Positions 1-5,942 of a DNA stretch of 6,647 nucleotides are shown one piece after another. Both the position numbers and the translations under genes were made by a program. The stretch covers positions 1 to 6,647 of the forward strand of contig JAYVJM010000037.1 of the NCBI GenBank assembly GCA_043769275.1. The letters run 5' to 3'. Below the pieces are notes generated by a model. It searched no databases and was not told the origin of the DNA. It saw only the letters and a list, made by a program, of their open reading frames with translations. Within the stretch, counting starts at the first letter, position 1, and each line of letters opens with the position of its first letter. This DNA comes from JAYVJM01 sp043769275. GTDB taxonomy: Bacteria; Pseudomonadota; Gammaproteobacteria; Pseudomonadales; UBA7239.

Positions 1-106
1 TAACAACACGCCAAACGCTGTAGCTAGATTAGGCGTGTTCATAATTCAGACGATAAAGTTGGCAGTTGCCTGAAGGTTTGGTGTCCAGAATTGACAGCAA
101 ATGTCA
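1..106 (+). mobile_element. Terminal tail of an IS3-like insertion sequence (left copy, body lies left of the window)
   Basis: This stretch matches the reverse complement of 6358-6463 at 102 of 106 positions; the mismatches are at 10, 52, 57 and 100. The inner edge ends in CA at 105-106. Read inward from that edge it begins TGACATTTGCTGTCAATTC and then TGGACACC, which resembles the TG...TGGACAC ends of IS3-family elements. The other copy adjoins an IS3-type transposase C-terminus, which supports the reading. Here only the non-coding tail is visible and the transposase would lie to the left on the plus strand. The window starting inside the repeat could reflect a contig end. The IS family is inferred from the end sequence and the neighbouring transposase; the repeat itself is directly seen. 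Confidence 0.62.
1..106 (+). repeat. Left arm of a 106-bp long inverted repeat
   Basis: Position i here pairs with position 6464 minus i at the other end, without gaps, and 4 of 106 positions differ. Both arms contain a terminal mini-palindrome (TGACA, 5-nt loop, TGTCA) at the inner end. Near the outer end lies a second hairpin, AACACGCC at 5-12 pairing with GGCGTGTT at 32-39. The four substitutions suggest two real, slightly diverged copies rather than an assembly duplication. Confidence 0.93.
91..96 (+). promoter_or_regulatory. Outward-facing consensus -35 hexamer in the IS end
   Basis: The hexamer TTGACA at 91-96 lies 10 nt inside the IS edge and points toward rdgB. In IS3-family elements the right end often carries an outward -35 box that pairs with a -10 box of the left end when the IS forms a circle. 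After insertion it can also activate neighbouring genes. The flanking DNA offers no good -10 at 16-18 nt; TTATGG at 109-114 is only 12 nt away. Activity toward rdgB is therefore uncertain. Confidence 0.35.
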
Positions 107-216
107 GCTTATGGGCTGCGCTTTCGGGAAATCGCTGCCGTTTCGTGATGGTGAAAGACAAGCGCTGGGATTGGATAGAGGAGCAGATGGCACGTTGTGG
201 AGACGCTAATGAGTAA
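107..216 (+). pseudogene. 3' remnant of an unidentified gene upstream of rdgB, cut by the IS
   Basis: Immediately after the IS edge, one plus frame is open to a TAA at 214-216 and reads LWAALSGNRCRFVMVKDKRW, then a tryptophan- and glutamate-containing tail ending in ANE. It overlaps the rdgB start by 8 bp, a spacing typical of an upstream operon partner. The frame continues into the IS tail until a TAG at 25-27, but that part belongs to the repeat. I do not recognise the family. A second frame ends at a TAA at 207-209, overlapping the rdgB ATG by one base, so the choice of frame is not certain. The call rests on position, amino-acid character and the sharp IS boundary. Confidence 0.35.
199..202 (+). 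promoter_or_regulatory. Ribosome binding site deciding the rdgB start
   Basis: GGAG lies 6 nt before the ATG at 209. The same bases fall inside the coding sequence if the upstream GTG at 197 were used, so this site favours ATG 209. Confidence 0.6.
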
Positions 217-808
217 AATCGTTCTCGCATCAAATAACAACGGCAAGCTGCTGGAGTTGCAGGCGATGCTGTCTTCTTTGTCGCTGCAAGTGCTTCCTCA
301 ATCGTTTTTCGACATAGACGATGCCGTAGAAGATGGTTTGAGTTTTGTTGAAAACGCAATTATCAAAGCGCGTCATGCAGCGCGTTTAAGCGGCTTGCCC
401 GCATTGGCGGATGATTCTGGCCTTGCGGTAGATTTTTTGAATGGCGAGCCTGGTATTTTTTCCGCACGTTTTGCGGGAGAAAACGCCGCCGATGCCGACA
501 ACAATAAAAAGCTGCTGGAATTATTGCGCAATGTGCCAACAGAAAAGCGCACGGCGCAGTTTCACTGTGTGTTGGCGTTTTTACGTCATGCCAGTGATCC
601 TGCGCCGTTAATCGCTCATGGCGTGTGGGCAGGGCATATTTTGCAAGCGCCTCTAGGTGAAAATGGTTTCGGATACGATCCGCTGTTTTGGGTAGCGGAG
701 CATCAATGTAGCTCGGCGCAATTATCAAAAATAGAAAAAAATAGCATCAGTCACCGCGCGCGCGCGATGCAACATTTGCTACATCAACTCACCGTTGTAT
801 TGCAGTAG
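209..808 (+). CDS. rdgB: XTP/dITP diphosphatase (non-canonical purine NTP pyrophosphatase, RdgB/HAM1 family)
   Basis: RdgB hydrolyses dITP, ITP and XTP to the monophosphates plus pyrophosphate in the cytosol, keeping deaminated purines out of DNA and RNA. The 199-residue product has the usual family length and motifs: SNNNGK near residues 8-13 (triphosphate binding), DDSG at 68-71, GEPGIFSARFAG at 79-90, GFGYDPLF at 153-160 and SHR at 181-183. The ATG at 209 is chosen over the in-frame GTG at 197 because GGAG at 199-202 sits 6 nt upstream of it and because SKIVLASNN is the normal family N-terminus. hemW follows after 11 bp, the arrangement seen in many gammaproteobacteria. An IS end lies about 100 bp upstream, so the original operon promoter may have been separated from the gene. 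Confidence 0.96.
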   Translation: MSKIVLASNNNGKLLELQAMLSSLSLQVLPQSFFDIDDAVEDGLSFVENAIIKARHAARLSGLPALADDSGLAVDFLNGEPGIFSARFAGENAADADNNKKLLELLRNVPTEKRTAQFHCVLAFLRHASDPAPLIAHGVWAGHILQAPLGENGFGYDPLFWVAEHQCSSAQLSKIEKNSISHRARAMQHLLHQLTVVLQ

Positions 809-819
809 TCACTTTCACA

Positions 820-1956
820 ATGCTCATCTTGCCGCTGCTGGCTTTGTATATTCATATTCCGTGGTGTGTGCGCAAATGCCCGTACTGCGATTTTAATTCG
901 CACGAAGAAAAAACAATTCCAGAAAAAACTTACGTCGCGCAATTGTTAGCGGATTTAGAAAAAGATTTACCTTTTGTGCAAGGGCGTAAGCTGCACAGCA
1001 TTTTTTTTGGCGGCGGCACGCCCAGTTTGTTTTCGGTGAAATCTATTGGCGATATTTTAAGGGGCATAAAAAACCGCATTGATTTTGAAGATGATATTGA
1101 AATCACGCTGGAAGCAAACCCGGGTACAGCAGAAGCCGAAAAATTTGCGGGGTTTCACGCAGTAGGCATTAACCGTCTTTCTATTGGTGTGCAGAGTTTT
1201 TTGCCGAAGCATTTAGACAAGTTGGGGCGAATACATGACAGCGCACAAGCAAAAAACGCTGTTGTATTTGCGCAAGATGCCGGTTTTGAGCGTATCAATA
1301 TTGATTTAATGCACGGCTTGCCAGATCAAAATTGCACCGAAGCGATGGCAGATTTACAGCAAGCCGTTTCTCTCGGCGTGACGCATATCTCGTGGTATCA
1401 GTTGACGATAGAGCCCAATACTGTTTTCTATCAGCAGCGGCCGCCTTTGCCTGCAGAAGATGATTTATGGGAAATTCAACAGCAAGGTTTAGCGTTTTTA
1501 CAAGAGAATGGTTTTGTGCAGTACGAGGTATCCGCTTTTGCTAAAGGCAATCAGCGCGGTCGGCATAATCTAAATTACTGGCAGTTTGGTGATTATTTAG
1601 GCATAGGCGCGGGCGCACACGGAAAAATTACTTTGCCTGAAACGCAGCAAATTATTCGTTACAGCAAAACCCGTTTGCCGCGCCATTATCTGGAACGCAG
1701 CGACACTTTTTTCGCTGAAAAAAAATGCATTTTGAATGAGGCGTTAGCGTCTGAGTTTTTGATGAACGCGCTGCGCTTGAAAGAGGGCGTTGATGCTCGT
1801 TTGTTTGCCGCACGCACGGGTTTTCCGGTACGCAGCATTGATAAGCAGCGGCAGCTTTTGGTTCAGCAGGGATTGTTGATAAATGATGCGCAGCGTCTAG
1901 CCACAACAGAGCATGGATTTTTGTTTTTGAACAATGTGTTGGCGGGCTTTTTGTGA
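820..1956 (+). CDS. hemW: Radical SAM heme chaperone HemW (HemN-like, formerly called coproporphyrinogen III oxidase-like)
   Basis: HemW binds heme and a [4Fe-4S] cluster and is thought to deliver heme to respiratory enzymes; it is distinct from the true oxygen-independent oxidase HemN. The 378-residue protein starts LPLLALYIHIPWC and has the radical SAM cysteines C16, C20 and C23 (CxxxCxxC, followed by Y and D/F as in the family). SAM-binding GGGTPS lies at 64-69, EANPGT at 98-103, SIGVQSF at 121-127, HNLNYW at 249-254 and GIGAGAHGK at 261-269. A C-terminal HemN-type region follows from about residue 300. Only three cluster cysteines occur in the motif, as expected for HemW. No clear Shine-Dalgarno precedes the ATG at 820, so translation may depend on coupling with rdgB, whose stop is 11 bp upstream. 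The gene converges on cofD with a 9-bp gap and no visible terminator hairpin. Confidence 0.95.
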   Translation: MLILPLLALYIHIPWCVRKCPYCDFNSHEEKTIPEKTYVAQLLADLEKDLPFVQGRKLHSIFFGGGTPSLFSVKSIGDILRGIKNRIDFEDDIEITLEANPGTAEAEKFAGFHAVGINRLSIGVQSFLPKHLDKLGRIHDSAQAKNAVVFAQDAGFERINIDLMHGLPDQNCTEAMADLQQAVSLGVTHISWYQLTIEPNTVFYQQRPPLPAEDDLWEIQQQGLAFLQENGFVQYEVSAFAKGNQRGRHNLNYWQFGDYLGIGAGAHGKITLPETQQIIRYSKTRLPRHYLERSDTFFAEKKCILNEALASEFLMNALRLKEGVDARLFAARTGFPVRSIDKQRQLLVQQGLLINDAQRLATTEHGFLFLNNVLAGFL

Positions 1957-1965
1957 TGCGACTTT

Positions 1966-2910
1966 TCAGATTCTAGTTCTAGCCAATATTTCACGCGCTA
2001 GTGCAATTTTATCGGCATCGGTTTTCATCAGTGTTTTGCAAATGTACGTGGCGATAGGGATGCGATCTGCGTCGTTTGCGTCGCTCTCGTCGATAATCAG
2101 AACGTCAGCAACTTCAGCATAAAACGCGGCGATGGCGGTGGAGTCTGTTGGTATAGCGAGTTCCCGCATCATTTTGGCAGTGGGGCCTTTTAGTGCTTGG
2201 CCTTTTATCAGCGGAGACACAACAAACACCTTTGCTTTGCTGTTTTTGATGGCTTCAGGCAAGCCAGGCAGCGCAAGTATGGGGCCGATACTTAGTAGCG
2301 GGTTTGAGGGGCAAATAATGATTGTTCGCAGATTTTGCTCGTTTAGCAGTGCCAAGATAGCAGGATTGGGCTTTGCGTTTTCCGCATCGGCGTACAACAC
2401 CGCTTTTGCGACAGGCGCGCATTGAGCGCGTACAAAATAGTGTTGAAATGGGAGTATCCCTTCGTCTGTGTCGACCCATGTGCGCACCGAGTCGTCGCTC
2501 ATTGGAACTACGGTATGTGCAATGTTGAGCCGTTCACATAAATGCGCCGTAACCTCGCTGAGACTTTTCCCTTGCGCCAGCCACTGTGTGCGTAACAGGT
2601 GCGTGGCCATATCGCGGTCGCCTAAACGAAACCATGAATCGCCTCCCAGTGCGGTCATGGCTTCCATGCACTGCCAACTTTCGCCAGCCAACCCCCAGCC
2701 CAATTCGCTGTTGTTAATACCGGCCAATGTGTACATTACGGTATCTATATCGGGTGAGATGTGCAGCCCGAAATGCTCAAAGTCATCGCCGGTATTGACG
2801 GCAATCGTGAGTTGCTTAGGCGCAAGCATCTGCGCTAAACCCCATGCGAGTTTTGCACCGCCCACGCCGCCGCACAATGCCAGTACTTTTCCAGAATATG
2901 AATTTTTCAC
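1966..2910 (-). CDS. cofD: 2-phospho-L-lactate transferase family protein CofD (FbiA), F420 biosynthesis
   Basis: CofD transfers the phospho-lactate, phosphoenolpyruvate-derived or 3-phosphoglycerate moiety from its GDP-activated form to FO (7,8-didemethyl-8-hydroxy-5-deazariboflavin). The product is F420-0 or its dehydro form. The 314-residue protein has the family's usual length and signature segments: GGVGGAK at 14-20, NTGDD at 39-43, SPDIDT at 52-57, LGDRD at 96-100, PMSDDSVRT near 136-144 and CPSNPLLSIGPIL at 200-212. It starts with GTG at 2910, overlapping the cofE stop in a GTGA, with GAGG (complement of 2921-2924) 10 nt upstream; the next in-frame Met is residue 28, inside the Rossmann-like core. 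It is the last gene of the npdG-cofE-cofD unit. Which three-carbon donor is used depends on CofC, which is not in this window. Confidence 0.95.
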   Translation of the reverse strand: MKNSYSGKVLALCGGVGGAKLAWGLAQMLAPKQLTIAVNTGDDFEHFGLHISPDIDTVMYTLAGINNSELGWGLAGESWQCMEAMTALGGDSWFRLGDRDMATHLLRTQWLAQGKSLSEVTAHLCERLNIAHTVVPMSDDSVRTWVDTDEGILPFQHYFVRAQCAPVAKAVLYADAENAKPNPAILALLNEQNLRTIIICPSNPLLSIGPILALPGLPEAIKNSKAKVFVVSPLIKGQALKGPTAKMMRELAIPTDSTAIAAFYAEVADVLIIDESDANDADRIPIATYICKTLMKTDADKIALAREILARTRI

Positions 2911-3671
2911 CGAAACATATCCTCGTGCGGTTTACGCAGTAGTGTTTGCACCGTGCCCGCAGATTCTGGCAGCTGTAGCCCGCGCACCAGCACGACAGGT
3001 AATCCTTCGCCTGCTTGCCCCATCAACAAAGATGCAGCAGCAGCAATTTCATCGCCAATGCCCACTTGCGTAATTTCCAGTGTGCGACCAAATAAATCTG
3101 GCGCGCCGCGCAAGTCCAGCAGTGGATCAAACCCTGCACAGCCAATGCAAATGCCGCAAGTGCCTAAACGCCAAGCACGACCAAAACTGTCGTTAATCAG
3201 AACAGACATCCGTGTATGAAATTGTTGTTGTAGTTTTTCACGTAAATCTGCGGCTGATTTATCTGGGTTTTCTGGCAATAACAGCACAGTTTCAGAGCAC
3301 AGATTGTCGGGCAAGTTGGACTGGTCTATGCCCGCATTGGCGTGGACAAAGCCGAGTTTGTGCTCGACCACAATCGAGCCAAAGCGAAAGCGTAAGACGC
3401 GATTGGACTCTCGCAACACAAGCTCAACTGCGCGCGCATCTTTTCCGGTGGCGGCGGCCAGTTCCAGTGCTTCAGCGGTGGGTTTTACATCGCGCAATGA
3501 GCGATAGCGATTTTCAGCTTTGGAGACGATTTTTTGCGCCAGCACCAACACGTCGCCATCTTGCAGCATTAGATTATTGGCGATAAGGGATTGGGCGATT
3601 ACGTCCGCCAGATTGTCGCCTGGTTTAACGAGCGGAAAATCCGCCAGCGCGGTTAATTGCAAAGCGGCCAT
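2907..3671 (-). CDS. cofE: Coenzyme F420-0:L-glutamate ligase CofE (single-domain FbiB N-terminal type)
   Basis: CofE uses GTP and divalent metal to add gamma-linked glutamates to F420-0. The 254-residue product is the stand-alone form; the C-terminal nitroreductase-like domain of actinobacterial FbiB is absent. Visible family segments are PLVKPGDNLADVIA at 13-26, DGDVLVLAQKIVSKAE at 38-53, the GFVHANAGIDQSN block at 107-119, LLPENPDKSA at 131-140, INDSFGRAWRLGT at 159-171, the DLFGRTLEITQVGIGDEIAAAASLLMGQ region at 192-219 and PVVLVRG at 225-231. Start ATG at 3671 is preferred over an in-frame upstream codon at 3722, because family similarity begins just after it and the npdG stop ends 4 bp before it. 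Unusually, residues 172-178 read CGICIGC, a CxxCxxC where I recall small or hydrophobic residues in homologues. Its stop overlaps the cofD start by 4 bp, implying coupled translation. Confidence 0.95.
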   Translation of the reverse strand: MAALQLTALADFPLVKPGDNLADVIAQSLIANNLMLQDGDVLVLAQKIVSKAENRYRSLRDVKPTAEALELAAATGKDARAVELVLRESNRVLRFRFGSIVVEHKLGFVHANAGIDQSNLPDNLCSETVLLLPENPDKSAADLREKLQQQFHTRMSVLINDSFGRAWRLGTCGICIGCAGFDPLLDLRGAPDLFGRTLEITQVGIGDEIAAAASLLMGQAGEGLPVVLVRGLQLPESAGTVQTLLRKPHEDMFR

Positions 3672-3675
3672 TTGC

Positions 3676-4347
3676 TTAAGCCTGTGGCTCGCCGGTGATC
3701 GTAATGCCTGCGCCGCCCGCAATTTTGTAGCGTTTATTGATGAAGATCAGCAGGGATGTGAGCGCCTCGGTGGCGGCGGAATTGGCAATTGTGCCTGCGT
3801 GCCACGCTTTCATGCCGGCGGCTTGTGCTAGTTGCACGACCGCTTGGCGTGCGTCGGTATCATCACCGGTTACCAGCACATCGCAATGAATATCATCGCC
3901 ATCGTTTAAATGTTTGGCAGCAATGTTTTGGAATGCCGATACAACACGTACATTTTCACCCAGCGTTTTTTGTGCGATTACTCCGGCGGAGCCTTCCGTT
4001 GGCAGTTGCACGGTACTGACTTTGGGCGGTTTCAACGATACGGTGACATCAATAAATATTTTTCCCTGCACGGCAGAGTGAATAGCCGCCAGCGTGTCTT
4101 GCTGGTGAGAGAACGGCACTGTCATGCACACAATGTCGGCTTTGGCTGCGGCTGCGGCGTTGTCCATGCCTTCAACGTGTGCGTTTGGTAAGCGCGCACG
4201 CATCGCGGCTGCAGCTTCTGCTGCACTTTCGGCTTTGCGTGAGCCGATTACGACGTGATAGCCTGCGTGGCTCCAGCGATACGCAAGCCCTGTTCCTAAG
4301 TCGCCCGTACCGCCCACAACCGCAATAACTGGTTTTTTATCATTCAT
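3676..4347 (-). CDS. npdG: F420-dependent NADP oxidoreductase (NADPH:F420 reductase, NpdG/Fno family)
   Basis: This enzyme moves hydride between reduced F420 and NADP+, so it can charge F420 from NADPH or recover NADPH. The 223-residue protein opens with a Rossmann dinucleotide site, VVGGTGDLGTGLA at 10-22. SRK at 36-38 sits where the NADP 2'-phosphate is read. Later family segments are VPF at 77-79, IDVTVSLKPP at 99-108, the RVVSAFQNIAAKHL segment at 134-147, CDVLVTGDD at 155-163 and the C-terminal NKRYKIAGGAGITITG block at 204-219. ATG 4347 is preferred to GTG 4356 because MNDKKPVIAVVGG matches a normal family N-terminus. It is first in the minus-strand unit, 4 bp before cofE. Its promoter probably lies in the divergent gap. 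Its presence implies that F420 is both made and used in this cell. Confidence 0.94.
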   Translation of the reverse strand: MNDKKPVIAVVGGTGDLGTGLAYRWSHAGYHVVIGSRKAESAAEAAAAMRARLPNAHVEGMDNAAAAAKADIVCMTVPFSHQQDTLAAIHSAVQGKIFIDVTVSLKPPKVSTVQLPTEGSAGVIAQKTLGENVRVVSAFQNIAAKHLNDGDDIHCDVLVTGDDTDARQAVVQLAQAAGMKAWHAGTIANSAATEALTSLLIFINKRYKIAGGAGITITGEPQA

Positions 4348-4381
4348 GATGCACACTCAACCCAATAAAAAAGAGGTCGCA

Positions 4382-4387
4382 ATCATA
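4382..4387 (-). promoter_or_regulatory. Candidate -10 box for the npdG-cofE-cofD unit
   Basis: On the minus strand 4387-4382 reads TATGAT, five of six bases of the sigma-70 -10 consensus. It lies about 35 nt before the npdG ATG, which would give a leader of roughly 28 nt. No convincing -35 is seen 16-18 nt upstream, so the promoter may need an activator or be extended by other contacts. The call is based on sequence match and position only. Confidence 0.4.
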
Positions 4388-4407
4388 GCGGTGCCTACTG
4401 GCCGCTA
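4386..4407. promoter_or_regulatory. Hairpin / dyad in the divergent npdG-EEP intergenic region
   Basis: TAGCG (4386-4390), a GT bulge, GCC (4393-4395), loop TACT, GGC (4400-4402) and CGCTA (4403-4407) form an 8-bp stem. The dyad abuts and slightly overlaps the candidate -10 box of the F420 unit and lies 36 bp before the start of the divergent hydrolase gene. It could be a regulator operator controlling both directions, or a structure in the plus-strand leader. It has no T-run, so it is not a standard terminator. Confidence 0.35.
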
Positions 4408-4443
4408 CCAGCGGGCTTTCCTCCTTGGGCAAAGGCGTTTTGT

Positions 4444-5478
4444 GTGAGCCACTTCTCTCTTGCTACTTTTAATTTGTGCAACTTACAGTTACCAAGCAAA
4501 GCGATGTTCGGTGACTTTGTTTGGACGCAAGCACAATACGGCAAAAAAATGCGTTGGACGGCAGAGCAGTTTGCTGCGCATCCAGTGGAGCTTTTTTGTT
4601 TGCAGGAGCTGTGGAATGCGCGTTGTTTGCAAGAAGTGCTCGTCGAAGCGGGGCTGAGTCACTACCAGAGCATTTGTTTCAGCGATGAAAATGTTGTTAA
4701 AGATGGCCGCGATATGCATGTCGCAGCGGCAGTGCATCCAAATTGTGAAATCATTAGCCATGAATGGCTGCACGCTTTTCCTGCCGATATGCGGTGGAAA
4801 AGCACCGATCCGCGTTACGAGGTGGCGCTGCACATCACGCACTTTTCGCGGCCTGTATTGAAGTTGCGTTTGCGCATGGAAACCGGAGGCACGCTCTGTG
4901 TTTTTATCGTGCATTTGAAGTCGCGTTTGCCGATTGCGCCGCAACAAAACGACACGCTCTATTACGGGGTAGGTGCCGATCATTGGCTAGACATAGGCCG
5001 TGCGTTGGCGGCGACTCGCCGCGCTGCTGAAGCGGCTGTTTTACGGGTGCTGATTAACGGCCAATTGGCGCAAGGCACGGATACTGTGATTGTCGCTGGC
5101 GATTTTAATGAGCGCTACCCTGGCACCGTGCTCGATATTATTAAAGGTGATGCACGTTTTCGCCGCCAAGGCACAAATCGCAGTGGTCGTCGTGCAAACT
5201 GGGGCTTGTATCACTTGCTGCAACTGGCAGATTACGAGAAAAATCTGGCTCGGCCGCATTCTGAATACATCACGTTTTGTGGAGATGACGAGCTGTTTGC
5301 GCTGGATCATTTACTGTTCTCATCACAGTTTCATCCGCGTGCGGCTGGCTCTAGCTGGCGCTTACAGAGTTTTGATGTCGTCAGTCAGCATTTGGGTCAC
5401 GATAAGCCGCACTTAAGCGATCACGCATTGGTTAAAGCCATTTTTTCATTCGCCCACCTAAAACATACACATCAATGA
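4444..5478 (+). CDS. Endonuclease/exonuclease/phosphatase (EEP) fold metal-dependent hydrolase, substrate unknown
   Basis: The 344-residue protein has the ordered motifs of the DNase I / exonuclease III / inositol phosphatase superfamily. ATFNLCNL is at 7-14, FCLQEL at 51-56 with E55 as the predicted Mg2+ ligand, VHLKSR at 156-161 with H157, and VIVAGDFNE at 215-223 with D220 and N222. LDHLLF is at 287-292, and SDHALV at 325-330 gives the catalytic Asp-His pair D326 and H327. The active site looks intact. The substrate cannot be told: nucleic acid, phosphoester or phospholipid are all possible. No signal peptide is evident. It starts at GTG 4444, with AAAGG at 4431-4435 8 nt upstream and no in-frame ATG before it. 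It is transcribed divergently from the F420 unit and its stop overlaps the next gene in ATGA, so the two are probably co-translated. Confidence 0.85.
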   Translation: MSHFSLATFNLCNLQLPSKAMFGDFVWTQAQYGKKMRWTAEQFAAHPVELFCLQELWNARCLQEVLVEAGLSHYQSICFSDENVVKDGRDMHVAAAVHPNCEIISHEWLHAFPADMRWKSTDPRYEVALHITHFSRPVLKLRLRMETGGTLCVFIVHLKSRLPIAPQQNDTLYYGVGADHWLDIGRALAATRRAAEAAVLRVLINGQLAQGTDTVIVAGDFNERYPGTVLDIIKGDARFRRQGTNRSGRRANWGLYHLLQLADYEKNLARPHSEYITFCGDDELFALDHLLFSSQFHPRAAGSSWRLQSFDVVSQHLGHDKPHLSDHALVKAIFSFAHLKHTHQ

Positions 5479-5939
5479 CAACACCGCATACACTCGACAC
5501 CGCAGCAAACATTATTTCCCACTGTCATGCCAAGGGTGATGACCTGATGGACATGCTAAACGCACTGCAAAATGCGCTGGGTTTTGTGCCGCCGCCCTGT
5601 ATCGCTTTGATTAGTGAAGTTACCGGTAGCGAGCGCGCCAGTATTTACAAGGCCATAGAGCTTGCGCCTTCTTTGTCGTTGAAAGCCCCAGGTGAGCACT
5701 TGGTTTATATCTGCTGTGCCGATAACTGTTGCAGCAAGGGCGGTTTAGAGCTAGCCGCCACCGCCAAGCGCGTTCTTGGGGTTGACTATTACCAGTGTGA
5801 TGCTGGGCAGCGTGTGCGTATTGAGCCTTTTCGTTGCCTCGCCAATTGCGTTAATGGACCCAACGTGATGATCAATAATGTTGTACATGGGCCAATTACG
5901 CCGCAAATTTTTGAGCAGAGGCTGAAAGAGCTCTTGTAA
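5475..5939 (+). CDS. Thioredoxin-like [2Fe-2S] protein of the NuoE/HoxE/FdsG family (NAD(P)H-dependent oxidoreductase subunit E-like)
   Basis: Relatives are small electron-transfer subunits of complex I, bidirectional hydrogenases and soluble formate dehydrogenases, working beside a flavoprotein subunit (NuoF/HoxF/FdsB). The 154-residue product has an N-terminal helical part with LQNALGFVPP at 31-40. The thioredoxin-like domain carries C80-x4-C85 and C121-x3-C125 (CLANC), the four expected [2Fe-2S] ligands, then GPNVMIN at 128-134 and a HGPITPQIFEQRL tail. It has two extra neighbouring cysteines, C81 and C86. The usual TFY-containing segment between the halves is replaced by IYKAIELAPSLSL. 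The length fits FdsG-type proteins better than full NuoE. Its ATG overlaps the hydrolase stop by 4 bp. No flavoprotein partner follows; a convergent gene remnant ends 3 bp away. It may serve a redox enzyme encoded elsewhere. Confidence 0.85.
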   Translation: MTTPHTLDTAANIISHCHAKGDDLMDMLNALQNALGFVPPPCIALISEVTGSERASIYKAIELAPSLSLKAPGEHLVYICCADNCCSKGGLELAATAKRVLGVDYYQCDAGQRVRIEPFRCLANCVNGPNVMINNVVHGPITPQIFEQRLKELL

Positions 5940-5942
5940 GGT

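Noticed and set aside
1..45. Integron attC site (start TAACAACACGCC and later TTAGGCGTGTT recall Vibrio repeats)
   Set aside because: The core RYYYAAC and GTTRRRY boxes are not both present, the hairpin is only about 35-40 bp without the typical spaced pairing, and the two copies are inverted rather than direct as cassettes would be. A transposase end is attached to one copy.
66..209. Alternative small coding frame ending just at the rdgB ATG (TAATG overlap)
   Set aside because: Its first part is the IS repeat, and its composition (many Arg/Gly, no recognisable motif) is less protein-like than the frame ending at 216. The evidence does not settle it.
1957..1965. Bidirectional terminator between convergent hemW and cofD
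   Set aside because: The gap is 9 bp and I see no GC-rich stem with a T-run in or next to it.
2132..3586. Plus-strand open frames opposite cofD and cofE
   Set aside because: They lie antisense to two clearly conserved genes and show no recognisable family features.
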